Assembly: GCA_004292855.1 (NCBI GenBank)
Contig: RDXN01000033.1
Span: forward strand, 62,001 to 126,000
DNA: 64,000 bases
Reading direction: 5' to 3'
From: Cytophagales bacterium
GTDB taxonomy: Bacteria > Bacteroidota > Bacteroidia > Cytophagales > Spirosomataceae
This document shows, in pieces, positions 43,351 to 50,606 of the stretch; the stretch's first letter is position 1, and each line of letters begins with the position of its first letter. The notes under the pieces are model-generated. The model made no database searches and was not told the origin of the DNA. It was given only the letters and a program-made list of their open reading frames with translations. The position numbers and the translations under genes are program-made.

Positions 43351-45659
43351 TGAGAAGTTGTTGCTTTATCGCGTTCCCGGATGCTGTATTCGTCTTTGGG
43401 GAACAAATCGGTGTTGATCTCAGGGCCAACCGGCTGACTCCCCGGCAACGTGCGTGTGTGCGATTGATACTTACTGAACAAGGGCCAGAGCTTTATGCCT
43501 GCCGAGCCATAGTATTTCTGAGCAAAAGGACTTTCGGCCTTCTCCCGGACACGGTTCCAGTCAACCTGAATAGGCTTGTTGCTACCGATCAAGACCAGGT
43601 CATCAATGTAAAAAATGTGCTCAAACACCGTTTGGAACGTGTTACGAATACGGGGGGTGGGTGCCCACGTCACGGCGTACCCACCGGGCCGCAACCGGGC
43701 CTTCAATAATTCGAAATATTCCCGCGAATACACATTCCCCGAAAAAGCCGAGGTAGGACGCAGGGCGTCGGCCTCAATCACGTCGTAGTGGGTAGTGTCG
43801 TGTTGGAGCGCGTACCGCCCGTCGTGGAAAATGAGTCGCAGTCGCTTATCGGCCAACATAGCATTCACGGTGCTGTCGTCGGCTTCGGCACCATAGTCGG
43901 CTACGATCTGGGCCTGGTTACTCACGATCTCGAAGCAGTCGATGCGTTGAGTTTCGGCCCGGCCCCCGATGCCGTGTACTGTCCCGCCCGACCCCAGGCC
44001 AATCACGGCCACGCGTTCGGGGTGGGGGTGGAGCATCACGGGCAAGGCCCCCAAAAGAGTATGTACTTCGTCAATATAAAACGGTAAGCCGCTCTGCCCC
44101 AGTCCGTTTACAAAAACTACACCCGACTGATGATTAGGCAGCAGCTTTATGGTCGACACACCCGATTCGTTTTCATTGAACAACAAATCCTCGGCCCTGT
44201 CGACACCGTTGAGCCGTTGCCAGAAGTGTGTATTGTCGGGAATAAGTAGCAGCGTCAGCACCTGCACAAGCGTCAGCACCGAGACGGTCAGGGCCGAGAC
44301 GTGCCGACGGGCAAACAACACAAACCCGTATAAAATGCCCAGCCCCGCAATGAGCTTAAACAACAGGGCGGTGCCCAACACCGGGAAGCCATACCAGGTA
44401 ACCCACCATGCGCCCAGGGCCGAGCCGACGATGTTAACAAACTGTAGCCAGCCTATTTTGCGGCCAACATCCTCGTACCGATCCTGAATGAGCGATTGCG
44501 ACACGGCAAAGCTCAGGCCCATCAAAAACGTAGGTACGAACAATAAAAAGAGGGGAATAAGGCCGTAGGTGAACACGGCAAACCCCGGCGACAGCACCGG
44601 CTCACCACTTTTGAAATATTGCCACAGAAAATCGAGCCACGACGCCCGCCCTATGGCGTTTACAAACACCCCCACCGACAGGGCCGTGTACAGATACAAC
44701 CCCACCTGCGCCCACAAGAACACCCGTTCCCGACTCGTTGACGTATGGAACTGTTTGCCCGCCCATTTGCCCAGATTAACACCCACTAGCGTACCAATGG
44801 CCATCGAGCCAAGATACACCGCCAACAGAACCGAAAACGTCAGCGAAACGGACTTTATGAGCGTTTCGAGCACCCGAAACCAAACCAGTTCGAGCGAGAG
44901 AGCTGCCAGCCCCGACACAAAATACTGAACGGACCACATGAGCATGGGGGTGGGAGTGTGGGCGGTCTGGCGGGCAGGGGGTTCTGTAGCGAGTTGCCCC
45001 GTGCTGGCTGCTGGCTGCACGCTGCCGACCCATGCTCCGCGCCCCATCGCCCATGCCCCCACTACGCACAAGCCGTTGCACACGACACCAATCCAAAGAG
45101 CCGACTCGTAACCCATTTGTCGGACCACAAAAAAGCCCGTAACAAAGGCCCCAACGGCTGCACCAAGCGTGTTTACGAAATAGAGTAGACTGATGTAGCG
45201 GGCCTGTGCCGGACCATCGCCAAATCGAAATGCTTTAGAAAGGGCCGGGAGCGAGAAACCCATCAGAAAAGTGGGTAACAGCAACACCCCAAACACAACA
45301 ACATACATTATAACCGGGCTGTTGTTCGTGATGGGGCTGTTCACATAGAGCACGTCGTAGAGCAGCCACTTGCTGAGGGCTGCAAAACCCATAATACCGG
45401 CTTCGGCCAGTAGAAAATAGCGCAGATTCTGACTAGCTGATGCCCGGTCGGCCAATCGGCCCCCGAATAAATAGCCAAGCCCCAGGCCGGTCATAAAGGC
45501 CGATACAATCAGGCTGATGCTGACGGTGTCGGAGCCGGTATAGAACACCAGGAGCCGTTGCCAGATCACCTGGTAGAGCAGGGCTGCGAATCCTGAAATG
45601 AAAAATAGAACGTAAAGAAGTGTAAGCGACGAACTTGCCGAGCGAGTTGAGGTGGTCAT
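43347..45659 (-). CDS. Membrane protein fused to a spermidine-synthase-like domain
   Basis: A 770-residue fusion. Residues 1 to about 450 hold two blocks of membrane helices with an MFS-like look (FISGFAALLYQVIWQRLLVFY; a second copy QYFVSGLAALSLELVWFRVLE). The C-terminal part, about 490-730, is a spermidine-synthase-type Rossmann domain with VAVIGLGSGGTVHGIGG, VIEADALRPTSAFSGN and YSREYFELLKARLRPGGY. Such fusions are frequent in Bacteroidota and Planctomycetes, but their substrate is unknown and polyamine synthesis is not established. The internal duplication of the membrane part is visible. The HAD phosphatase is coupled downstream. Confidence 0.85.
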   Translation of the reverse strand: MTTSTRSASSSLTLLYVLFFISGFAALLYQVIWQRLLVFYTGSDTVSISLIVSAFMTGLGLGYLFGGRLADRASASQNLRYFLLAEAGIMGFAALSKWLLYDVLYVNSPITNNSPVIMYVVVFGVLLLPTFLMGFSLPALSKAFRFGDGPAQARYISLLYFVNTLGAAVGAFVTGFFVVRQMGYESALWIGVVCNGLCVVGAWAMGRGAWVGSVQPAASTGQLATEPPARQTAHTPTPMLMWSVQYFVSGLAALSLELVWFRVLETLIKSVSLTFSVLLAVYLGSMAIGTLVGVNLGKWAGKQFHTSTSRERVFLWAQVGLYLYTALSVGVFVNAIGRASWLDFLWQYFKSGEPVLSPGFAVFTYGLIPLFLLFVPTFLMGLSFAVSQSLIQDRYEDVGRKIGWLQFVNIVGSALGAWWVTWYGFPVLGTALLFKLIAGLGILYGFVLFARRHVSALTVSVLTLVQVLTLLLIPDNTHFWQRLNGVDRAEDLLFNENESGVSTIKLLPNHQSGVVFVNGLGQSGLPFYIDEVHTLLGALPVMLHPHPERVAVIGLGSGGTVHGIGGRAETQRIDCFEIVSNQAQIVADYGAEADDSTVNAMLADKRLRLIFHDGRYALQHDTTHYDVIEADALRPTSAFSGNVYSREYFELLKARLRPGGYAVTWAPTPRIRNTFQTVFEHIFYIDDLVLIGSNKPIQVDWNRVREKAESPFAQKYYGSAGIKLWPLFSKYQSHTRTLPGSQPVGPEINTDLFPKDEYSIRERDKATTSQ

Positions 45660-45709
45660 GCCCGCAAGTTAGCCAACGTAACATTGGCAGGCAAAACGAG
45701 GTTTAGTAG

Positions 45710-45728
45710 TACCGGTTATCAACCGGTA
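45710..45728. promoter_or_regulatory. Perfect short palindrome TACCGGTT-ATC-AACCGGTA
   Basis: An 8-base perfect inverted repeat with a 3-base centre lies in the divergent region between the spermidine-synthase-like gene and an SDR gene. Position and symmetry fit a dimeric repressor site, but a repeat-type hairpin is equally possible. Confidence 0.4.
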
Positions 45729-45797
45729 CAGCCGTAAGGCTAATTGACGTGCTTTACCTACTAAAATATACCGCATACTATCCGGTACCACAACTAT

Positions 45798-46595
45798 ATG
45801 AAATTAGCAGGACAAACGGCCCTCGTAACGGGCGCAAACTCAGGAATCGGCGCGGGCGTGGCCAAATCGCTCGGGCAAGCGGGGGCCAACGTGGTAATCA
45901 ATTACGTAACCAAGCCCGACGATGCTCAGGCTATTGTTGATGAAATTAAGGGCTACGGTGTCGATGCCATCGCTATTCAGACGGATGTCTCGAAGGAAAA
46001 TCAGGTGCAAAACATGTTCCGGCAGGCTGTGGAACACTTCGGTACGCTCGACATTCTGGTGAACAACGCCGGGTTGGAACGAAACGCGCCTTTTCATGAG
46101 ATGACCCTGCAACAGTGGCAGTTTGTGATCGATGTGAACCTCACGGGGCAGTTTTTGTGTGCCCGCGAGGCCATCCGGGAGTTTCTGCGCCGTGGTCCCC
46201 GCCCCGACGTGTCGCGGGCAACGGGCAAAATTATCTGTATGAGTTCGGTGCATGAGGTTATTCCGTGGGCGGGCCATGTGAACTACGCGTCGTCGAAAGG
46301 GGCCATCAAAATGCTCATGCAATCGTTGGCGCAGGAGTACGGCGACCGGCAAATTCGGGTGAACAGCATCTGCCCCGGTGCCATTCAAACGCCCATTAAC
46401 ACGGCGGCCTGGAACACCCCACAAGCCATGAACAGCCTGCTCACGCTTATTCCTTACAACCGTATTGGTAAACCCGAAGACATTGGTAATCTGGCCGTTT
46501 TTCTGGCCTCCGACGATTCCGACTACATTACTGGAGCCAGCATTTTCATCGACGGCGGTATGACCGTGTTCGAGGGGTTTGCTACGGGAGGGTAA
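45798..46595 (+). CDS. SDR oxidoreductase, glucose-1-dehydrogenase-like
   Basis: Classical SDR of 265 residues. The cofactor motif is TGANSGIGAGVA, and VINYVTKPDDA is typical of NADP-using glucose 1-dehydrogenase relatives. NNAGLERNAPFHEMT, the catalytic Ser in ICMSSVHEVIPW and YASSKGAIKML follow, with FLASDDSDYITGASIFIDGG near the end. It probably oxidises a sugar or sugar-like alcohol. It is monocistronic, with a palindrome in its upstream region. Confidence 0.92.
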   Translation: MKLAGQTALVTGANSGIGAGVAKSLGQAGANVVINYVTKPDDAQAIVDEIKGYGVDAIAIQTDVSKENQVQNMFRQAVEHFGTLDILVNNAGLERNAPFHEMTLQQWQFVIDVNLTGQFLCAREAIREFLRRGPRPDVSRATGKIICMSSVHEVIPWAGHVNYASSKGAIKMLMQSLAQEYGDRQIRVNSICPGAIQTPINTAAWNTPQAMNSLLTLIPYNRIGKPEDIGNLAVFLASDDSDYITGASIFIDGGMTVFEGFATGG

Positions 46596-46629
46596 TTTTT
46601 AACGATTATCTTTTGTTAATCAATGGTAA

Positions 46630-46661
46630 TTTGCTTTGCATAGTACTATCCAATACATTTG
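46630..46661 (+). promoter_or_regulatory. Bacteroidota-type promoter TTTG-N20-TACATTTG
   Basis: TTTG at 46630-46633 and TACATTTG at 46654-46661 are separated by 20 bases, an exact match in both boxes and spacing to the Bacteroidota housekeeping promoter. It lies about 35 bases before the VOC gene start. Confidence 0.7.
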
Positions 46662-46696
46662 TCTGTAACTAACTAACACTTGTAGTAGAAAGCATT

Positions 46697-47056
46697 ATGA
46701 ATAATCTGGCAGTCCATTGGTTCGAGATTTCTGTCTATAACTTCGACCGGGCCAAAGCCTTTTACGAGACAATATTTGACATTAAGCTATCGATTATTGA
46801 CTTGGGAGCCGTTACAATGGCTATGTTTCCGGGCGGCCCCGGTGCGTTATGCCACGGCGAATGGTACAAGCCCTCGCCCGATGGTGTGGTGTTACACCTG
46901 AGCGTGGGCGACGATCTTGGCGCAGTTCTGGATCGGGTTGAACGTGCAGGTGGTCAGGTGCTTCAGGCGAAAAAGCAAATCTCTCCTGAGTTGGGCTTTA
47001 TGGGTTTACTGCTGGACTCTGAGGGGAATCGGCTGGCGTTGCGGTCGCCTAAGTAG
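46697..47056 (+). CDS. VOC family protein (glyoxalase-like)
   Basis: A 119-residue single-unit vicinal-oxygen-chelate protein. AVHWFEISVYNFDRAKAFYETIFDI at the start, VVLHLSVGDDLGAVLDRVERAGGQV in the middle and GFMGLLLDSEGNRLALRSPK at the end are the standard paired modules, with His and Glu metal-ligand candidates. The subgroup is unassigned; many such proteins act in resistance or small-molecule conversion. It is monocistronic with its own well-formed promoter. Confidence 0.88.
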   Translation: MNNLAVHWFEISVYNFDRAKAFYETIFDIKLSIIDLGAVTMAMFPGGPGALCHGEWYKPSPDGVVLHLSVGDDLGAVLDRVERAGGQVLQAKKQISPELGFMGLLLDSEGNRLALRSPK

Positions 47057-47114
47057 GTGGGTGCAAAGTCGGAGATGAGGCACTAAATCACCCTTTTGCC
47101 AACAACCTAGCCCC

Positions 47115-47145
47115 TCGGTCGGTTTAGTTTTTGACAACCGACCGA
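47115..47145 (+). promoter_or_regulatory. Inverted repeat overlapping the start region of the GH63-like gene
   Basis: A perfect 10-base inverted repeat (TCGGTCGGTT with AACCGACCGA) flanks an 11-base loop containing TAGTTTTTG, one base off the minus-7 consensus. It ends 4 bases before the ATG. It could be an operator over the promoter or a hairpin hiding the translation start. Confidence 0.45.
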
Positions 47146-47149
47146 AACC

Positions 47150-49816
47150 ATGCCCCATACCAAAACCACCCCTACCCCGCAACTCGGTGCCGAACGCCAG
47201 CGTGTGCTGGAAAATGCCAAAAAGACCGTCCCGCTCGAAAAATGGGGGCCTTATCTGGCTGACCGGCAATGGGGCACTGTCCGTGAAGACTATTCGGCCA
47301 ACGGCGATGCCTGGAATTACTTCCCGCACGATCAGGCCCGCTCACGGGTGTACCGCTGGGGTGAAGATGGCCTGTTGGGCATCTCGGATCGGCGAGGCCA
47401 TGTGTGCTTCGGGCTGGCCCTCTGGAATCACACAGACAGTATTCTGAAAGAACGATTGTTTGGTTTGACCAACAACGAAGGGAATCACGGTGAGGACGTG
47501 AAAGAATTGTACTACTACCTCGACAACACGCCCACGCATTCGTACATGAAGGCTCTGTACAAATATCCGCAGGCCGCTTTTCCGTATGGGCAGTTGATTC
47601 TGGAAAATGGCTATCGGTCGCGCAACGACCCGGAGTTTGAGATTCTGGAAACAGGCGTTTTTGAGGAGGGTCGTTACTTCGACGTGTTGGTTGAGTACGC
47701 CAAAAATAACTCTGATGATGTGTGCATCCGCATCACTGTCACTAATCACGGCCCCGCCGAAGCCGAACTGACCCTGCTGCCTCAACTCTGGTGTCGCAAC
47801 CGCTGGGCGTTTGAACCAGCCTACGAAAAACCCACCATCACCCGCCGACCCGATACGCCTACGGCGGGGGTGGCGTATCTGAAACACCATCGCGTTGGCG
47901 ATTATTACCTCTATTACGAGCCGACCGATGTGGCCCTGATGACTGAAAATGAGTCGAATACGAAGCGACTGTACGGGGTTCCGAATACCACGCCTTTTGT
48001 GAAAGATGCGTTTCACGAGGCCATTGCGGGCCGGAACGACTATCTGTGTGAGTTGCTTCAGGAAAACCAGACCGGCACCAAGTTTGCCCCGTCGTACAAA
48101 CTCCGTTTGGGTGCAGGGGTCTCGCGGTCGGTGTGTGTGCGATTGTCGAAAGTGAGCCTGAAGCAACCCTTTGGCAAGGCGTTCGGGCAGGTGTTTACCG
48201 ACCGGCTGCGCGAGGCCGACGCCTTCCATGCCACCCTGACCCCGGCAACTGCTACGCCTGATCAAAAAGCGATTCAGCGGCAGGCATTGGCGGGCTTGCT
48301 CTGGACCAAGCAGTATTACCACTACGACATTCCGCGCTGGCTCCGGGGCGACCCCGGCCAATTGTCGCCCCCGTCGCAACGTGTTTTGGGCCGCAATGCC
48401 CGTTGGGAACACCTTAATAATGAGGATGTTCTCTTGATGCCCGACAAGTGGGAGTACCCCTGGTACGCGGCCTGGGATCTGGCCTTTCACACGGTCCCGA
48501 TGGCGATGGTCGACCCGGTGTTTGCCAAGAACCAGTTGATTTTGCTCATGCGCGAGTGGTACATGAGTCCGCAGGGGCAAATACCGGCTTACGAGTGGAA
48601 TTTTTCGGATGTGAACCCGCCCGTTCATGCGTGGGCGGCCCTGTCGGTCTACCGAATCGAGCGAACGATCTACGGGAACGAAGACATCCAGTTTTTGAAG
48701 CGGGTGTTCCAGAAATTGCTCATCAACTTTACGTGGTGGTCAAACCGACACGACGACGAAGCGAACAACGTATTCAGCGGGGGCTTTTTGGGTTTGGATA
48801 ATATTGGCGTAATCGACCGGAGCCACCTGCCCCCCGGCACCCTGCTCGAACAAGCCGACGCCACCGCCTGGATGGGCATGTACGCGCTGAACCTGATGGA
48901 CATGGCCCTCGAAATTACACGCCACGATTCGACCTTTGAAGACGTAGCAACTAAGTTCTACGAGCAGTTTGTCTTGATTGCTGAGTCGCTCAACAACGAG
49001 CTTTGGGACGAAAACGACGGCTTTTTCTACGATCTGTTGCACCCGGCTCACGGACCCTCGAAAAAGATGGAGGTTCGTTCGGTGGTCGGCTTATCGGTGT
49101 TGTTTGCGGTATCGGTGATCAAATACGAGAAGTGTCAACCCCTGACCGATTTTCTGAAACGGATGCGCTTTTTTCAGAAATATCACGGTGAGTTGGGCCG
49201 ACCTATGCCTGAGCAATTGGTGAATGAGAAAGGCGATATTCTCCTATCGCTAGTCTCTCGCGAACGGCTCGAAAAACTGCTTATTGTGATGCTGGACGAG
49301 ACTGAGTTTTTATCGCCGGGGGGCATTCGGGCCTTGTCGAAGTATCATGAGGCACATCCCTACGGCATCCGGGTGGCGGGCCAATACCACAGCATCCGCT
49401 ACGTACCCGGCGACTCCGACACGGGTATGTTCGGCGGTAATTCCAACTGGCGAGGCCCGGTCTGGATGCCCATCAACTACCTGTTTATCAAGTCGCTCAA
49501 AACATACCATCAGTTTTTTGGGGACACGCTAACGGTCGAGTACCCCACCGGCTCCGGCAACCGCCTGACCCTCGAACAAGTTTCGGACGCGCTTGCCAAA
49601 CGAATGGTATCTATGTTCGAGGCCGACGAAAACGGAAACCGGCCTGTTCACGGCCCCTACAACCCGTTCTACCAACGCCCCGAAAACCGCGACCTGCTCC
49701 TGTTCTACGAGTACTTTCACGGCGACACCGCACAGGGCATTGGAGCCTCCCACCAAACCGGCTGGACGGCGGTCGTGGCTGAATTAGTGAACGATGATGC
49801 CTGGGAGTGGGAGTAA
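47150..49816 (+). CDS. GH63/MGH1-like glucosidase
   Basis: An 888-residue glycoside hydrolase of the processing-alpha-glucosidase I-like (GH63) group, with an (alpha/alpha)6 barrel in the C-terminal two thirds. N-terminal segments WGTVREDYSANGDAWNYF and YRWGEDGLLGISDRRG are typical, and the barrel has WEYPWYAAWDLAFHTVPMA with the general-acid Asp. YEWNFSDVNPPVHAWA and WRGPVWMPINYLFIKSL are other family signatures. Bacterial members act on short alpha-glucosides such as mannosylglycerate- or kojibiose-type substrates. No signal peptide is seen, so it is cytoplasmic. Confidence 0.87.
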   Translation: MPHTKTTPTPQLGAERQRVLENAKKTVPLEKWGPYLADRQWGTVREDYSANGDAWNYFPHDQARSRVYRWGEDGLLGISDRRGHVCFGLALWNHTDSILKERLFGLTNNEGNHGEDVKELYYYLDNTPTHSYMKALYKYPQAAFPYGQLILENGYRSRNDPEFEILETGVFEEGRYFDVLVEYAKNNSDDVCIRITVTNHGPAEAELTLLPQLWCRNRWAFEPAYEKPTITRRPDTPTAGVAYLKHHRVGDYYLYYEPTDVALMTENESNTKRLYGVPNTTPFVKDAFHEAIAGRNDYLCELLQENQTGTKFAPSYKLRLGAGVSRSVCVRLSKVSLKQPFGKAFGQVFTDRLREADAFHATLTPATATPDQKAIQRQALAGLLWTKQYYHYDIPRWLRGDPGQLSPPSQRVLGRNARWEHLNNEDVLLMPDKWEYPWYAAWDLAFHTVPMAMVDPVFAKNQLILLMREWYMSPQGQIPAYEWNFSDVNPPVHAWAALSVYRIERTIYGNEDIQFLKRVFQKLLINFTWWSNRHDDEANNVFSGGFLGLDNIGVIDRSHLPPGTLLEQADATAWMGMYALNLMDMALEITRHDSTFEDVATKFYEQFVLIAESLNNELWDENDGFFYDLLHPAHGPSKKMEVRSVVGLSVLFAVSVIKYEKCQPLTDFLKRMRFFQKYHGELGRPMPEQLVNEKGDILLSLVSRERLEKLLIVMLDETEFLSPGGIRALSKYHEAHPYGIRVAGQYHSIRYVPGDSDTGMFGGNSNWRGPVWMPINYLFIKSLKTYHQFFGDTLTVEYPTGSGNRLTLEQVSDALAKRMVSMFEADENGNRPVHGPYNPFYQRPENRDLLLFYEYFHGDTAQGIGASHQTGWTAVVAELVNDDAWEWE

Positions 49817-49840
49817 GAATTTTGTGTATTTTAGCGCAAC

Positions 49841-50251
49841 ATGGCAAGAGACTTGTACCATGAAGCGGCTAAAAATGCACTTATTAATGATGGCTGGATA
49901 ATCACACATGACCCGTTACGGATTGCTGTTGGCCGTCGACAGGCCTATATTGATTTAGGAGCCAAGGATTTAGTGGAAGCGGAGCGCGATGGGCGAACTA
50001 TAGCAGTAGAGATCAAAAGTTTCTTGAATCCATCATTGTTAGATGACTTATATCACGCCATTGGTCAGTATTCAGTGTATAATCTAGCCTTGGATGAACG
50101 TGAACCCGATACAATGCTTTATCTGGCGTTGCCATCGACTGCTTGGAAAATCATTGAAGAAGATCAGATAAGCGACTTTTTTGAGCGTTTAGGCGTTCGT
50201 GTAATAGTTTTTGACCCCGTTACGAAACTGCTTGTGAAATGGATAAATTAA
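49841..50251 (+). CDS. xisH: XisH-like protein (PD-(D/E)xK fold)
   Basis: A 136-residue homologue of XisH, known from cyanobacteria as an fdxN-element excision controlling factor. MARDLYHEAAKNALINDGW and HDPLRIAVGRRQAYIDLGA open the protein. The D-x(n)-E-x-K nuclease-like signature is seen in YIDLGAKDLVEAER and TIAVEIKSFLNPS, followed by YHAIGQYSVYNLAL. The pair is best known with a site-specific recombination role, but many genomes, as here, carry it with no fdxN element. It overlaps xisI by 13 bases and is visibly more AT-rich than its neighbours, suggesting horizontal gain. Confidence 0.9.
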   Translation: MARDLYHEAAKNALINDGWIITHDPLRIAVGRRQAYIDLGAKDLVEAERDGRTIAVEIKSFLNPSLLDDLYHAIGQYSVYNLALDEREPDTMLYLALPSTAWKIIEEDQISDFFERLGVRVIVFDPVTKLLVKWIN

Positions 50252-50574
50252 CTCAGTACCGACAACTGATTAAGCAGATACTTCTTGAACAAACCCGTAT
50301 ACCCTACGCATACGGTGATATTACTATTGAGACGGTTTTTGATACGCAGAATGATCGCTATATGTTAACCGATGTAGGTTGGGACCGTACTGGGCGGGTG
50401 TATGGGGTGGTTGCTCACGTGGATATTATCAACAGCAAATTCTGGATTCAACGTGATGGCACCGAGGAGAGTCTACCTGTTATGTTGGTGAATCAAGGGG
50501 TGCCTAAGGAGGATATTATTGTTGCCTATAGAACCCCAACCGAACGCGAGTTGATGGGGTTTGCAATAGCTTAG
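50239..50574 (+). CDS. xisI: XisI-like protein
   Basis: A 111-residue homologue of XisI, the obligate neighbour of XisH. Its recognisable pieces are MDKLTQYRQLIKQILLEQ, DRYMLTDVGWDRTGRVYG, WIQRDGTEES and LVNQGVPKEDIIVAY. The start overlaps the end of xisH by 13 bases, so the two are translated as a pair. Composition is AT-rich like xisH. A bidirectional terminator follows immediately. The molecular role of the XisH/XisI pair outside heterocyst-forming cyanobacteria is unknown. Confidence 0.9.
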   Translation: MDKLTQYRQLIKQILLEQTRIPYAYGDITIETVFDTQNDRYMLTDVGWDRTGRVYGVVAHVDIINSKFWIQRDGTEESLPVMLVNQGVPKEDIIVAYRTPTERELMGFAIA

Positions 50575-50580
50575 AAACTA

Positions 50581-50606
50581 AAAAAAGGGGCCGAAGCCCC
50601 GTTTTC
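50581..50606. terminator. Bidirectional intrinsic terminator between xisI and leuS
   Basis: GGGGC-CGAA-GCCCC hairpin at 50587-50600 flanked by A6 on the left and GTTTTCTT on the right, giving a U-tract in both directions. It serves the convergent xisI and leuS genes. Confidence 0.85.

Noticed and set aside
47342-48628. Reverse-strand frame of 428 codons opposite the GH63-like gene
   Set aside because: Composition is typical of an antisense shadow, and the forward gene is well supported.
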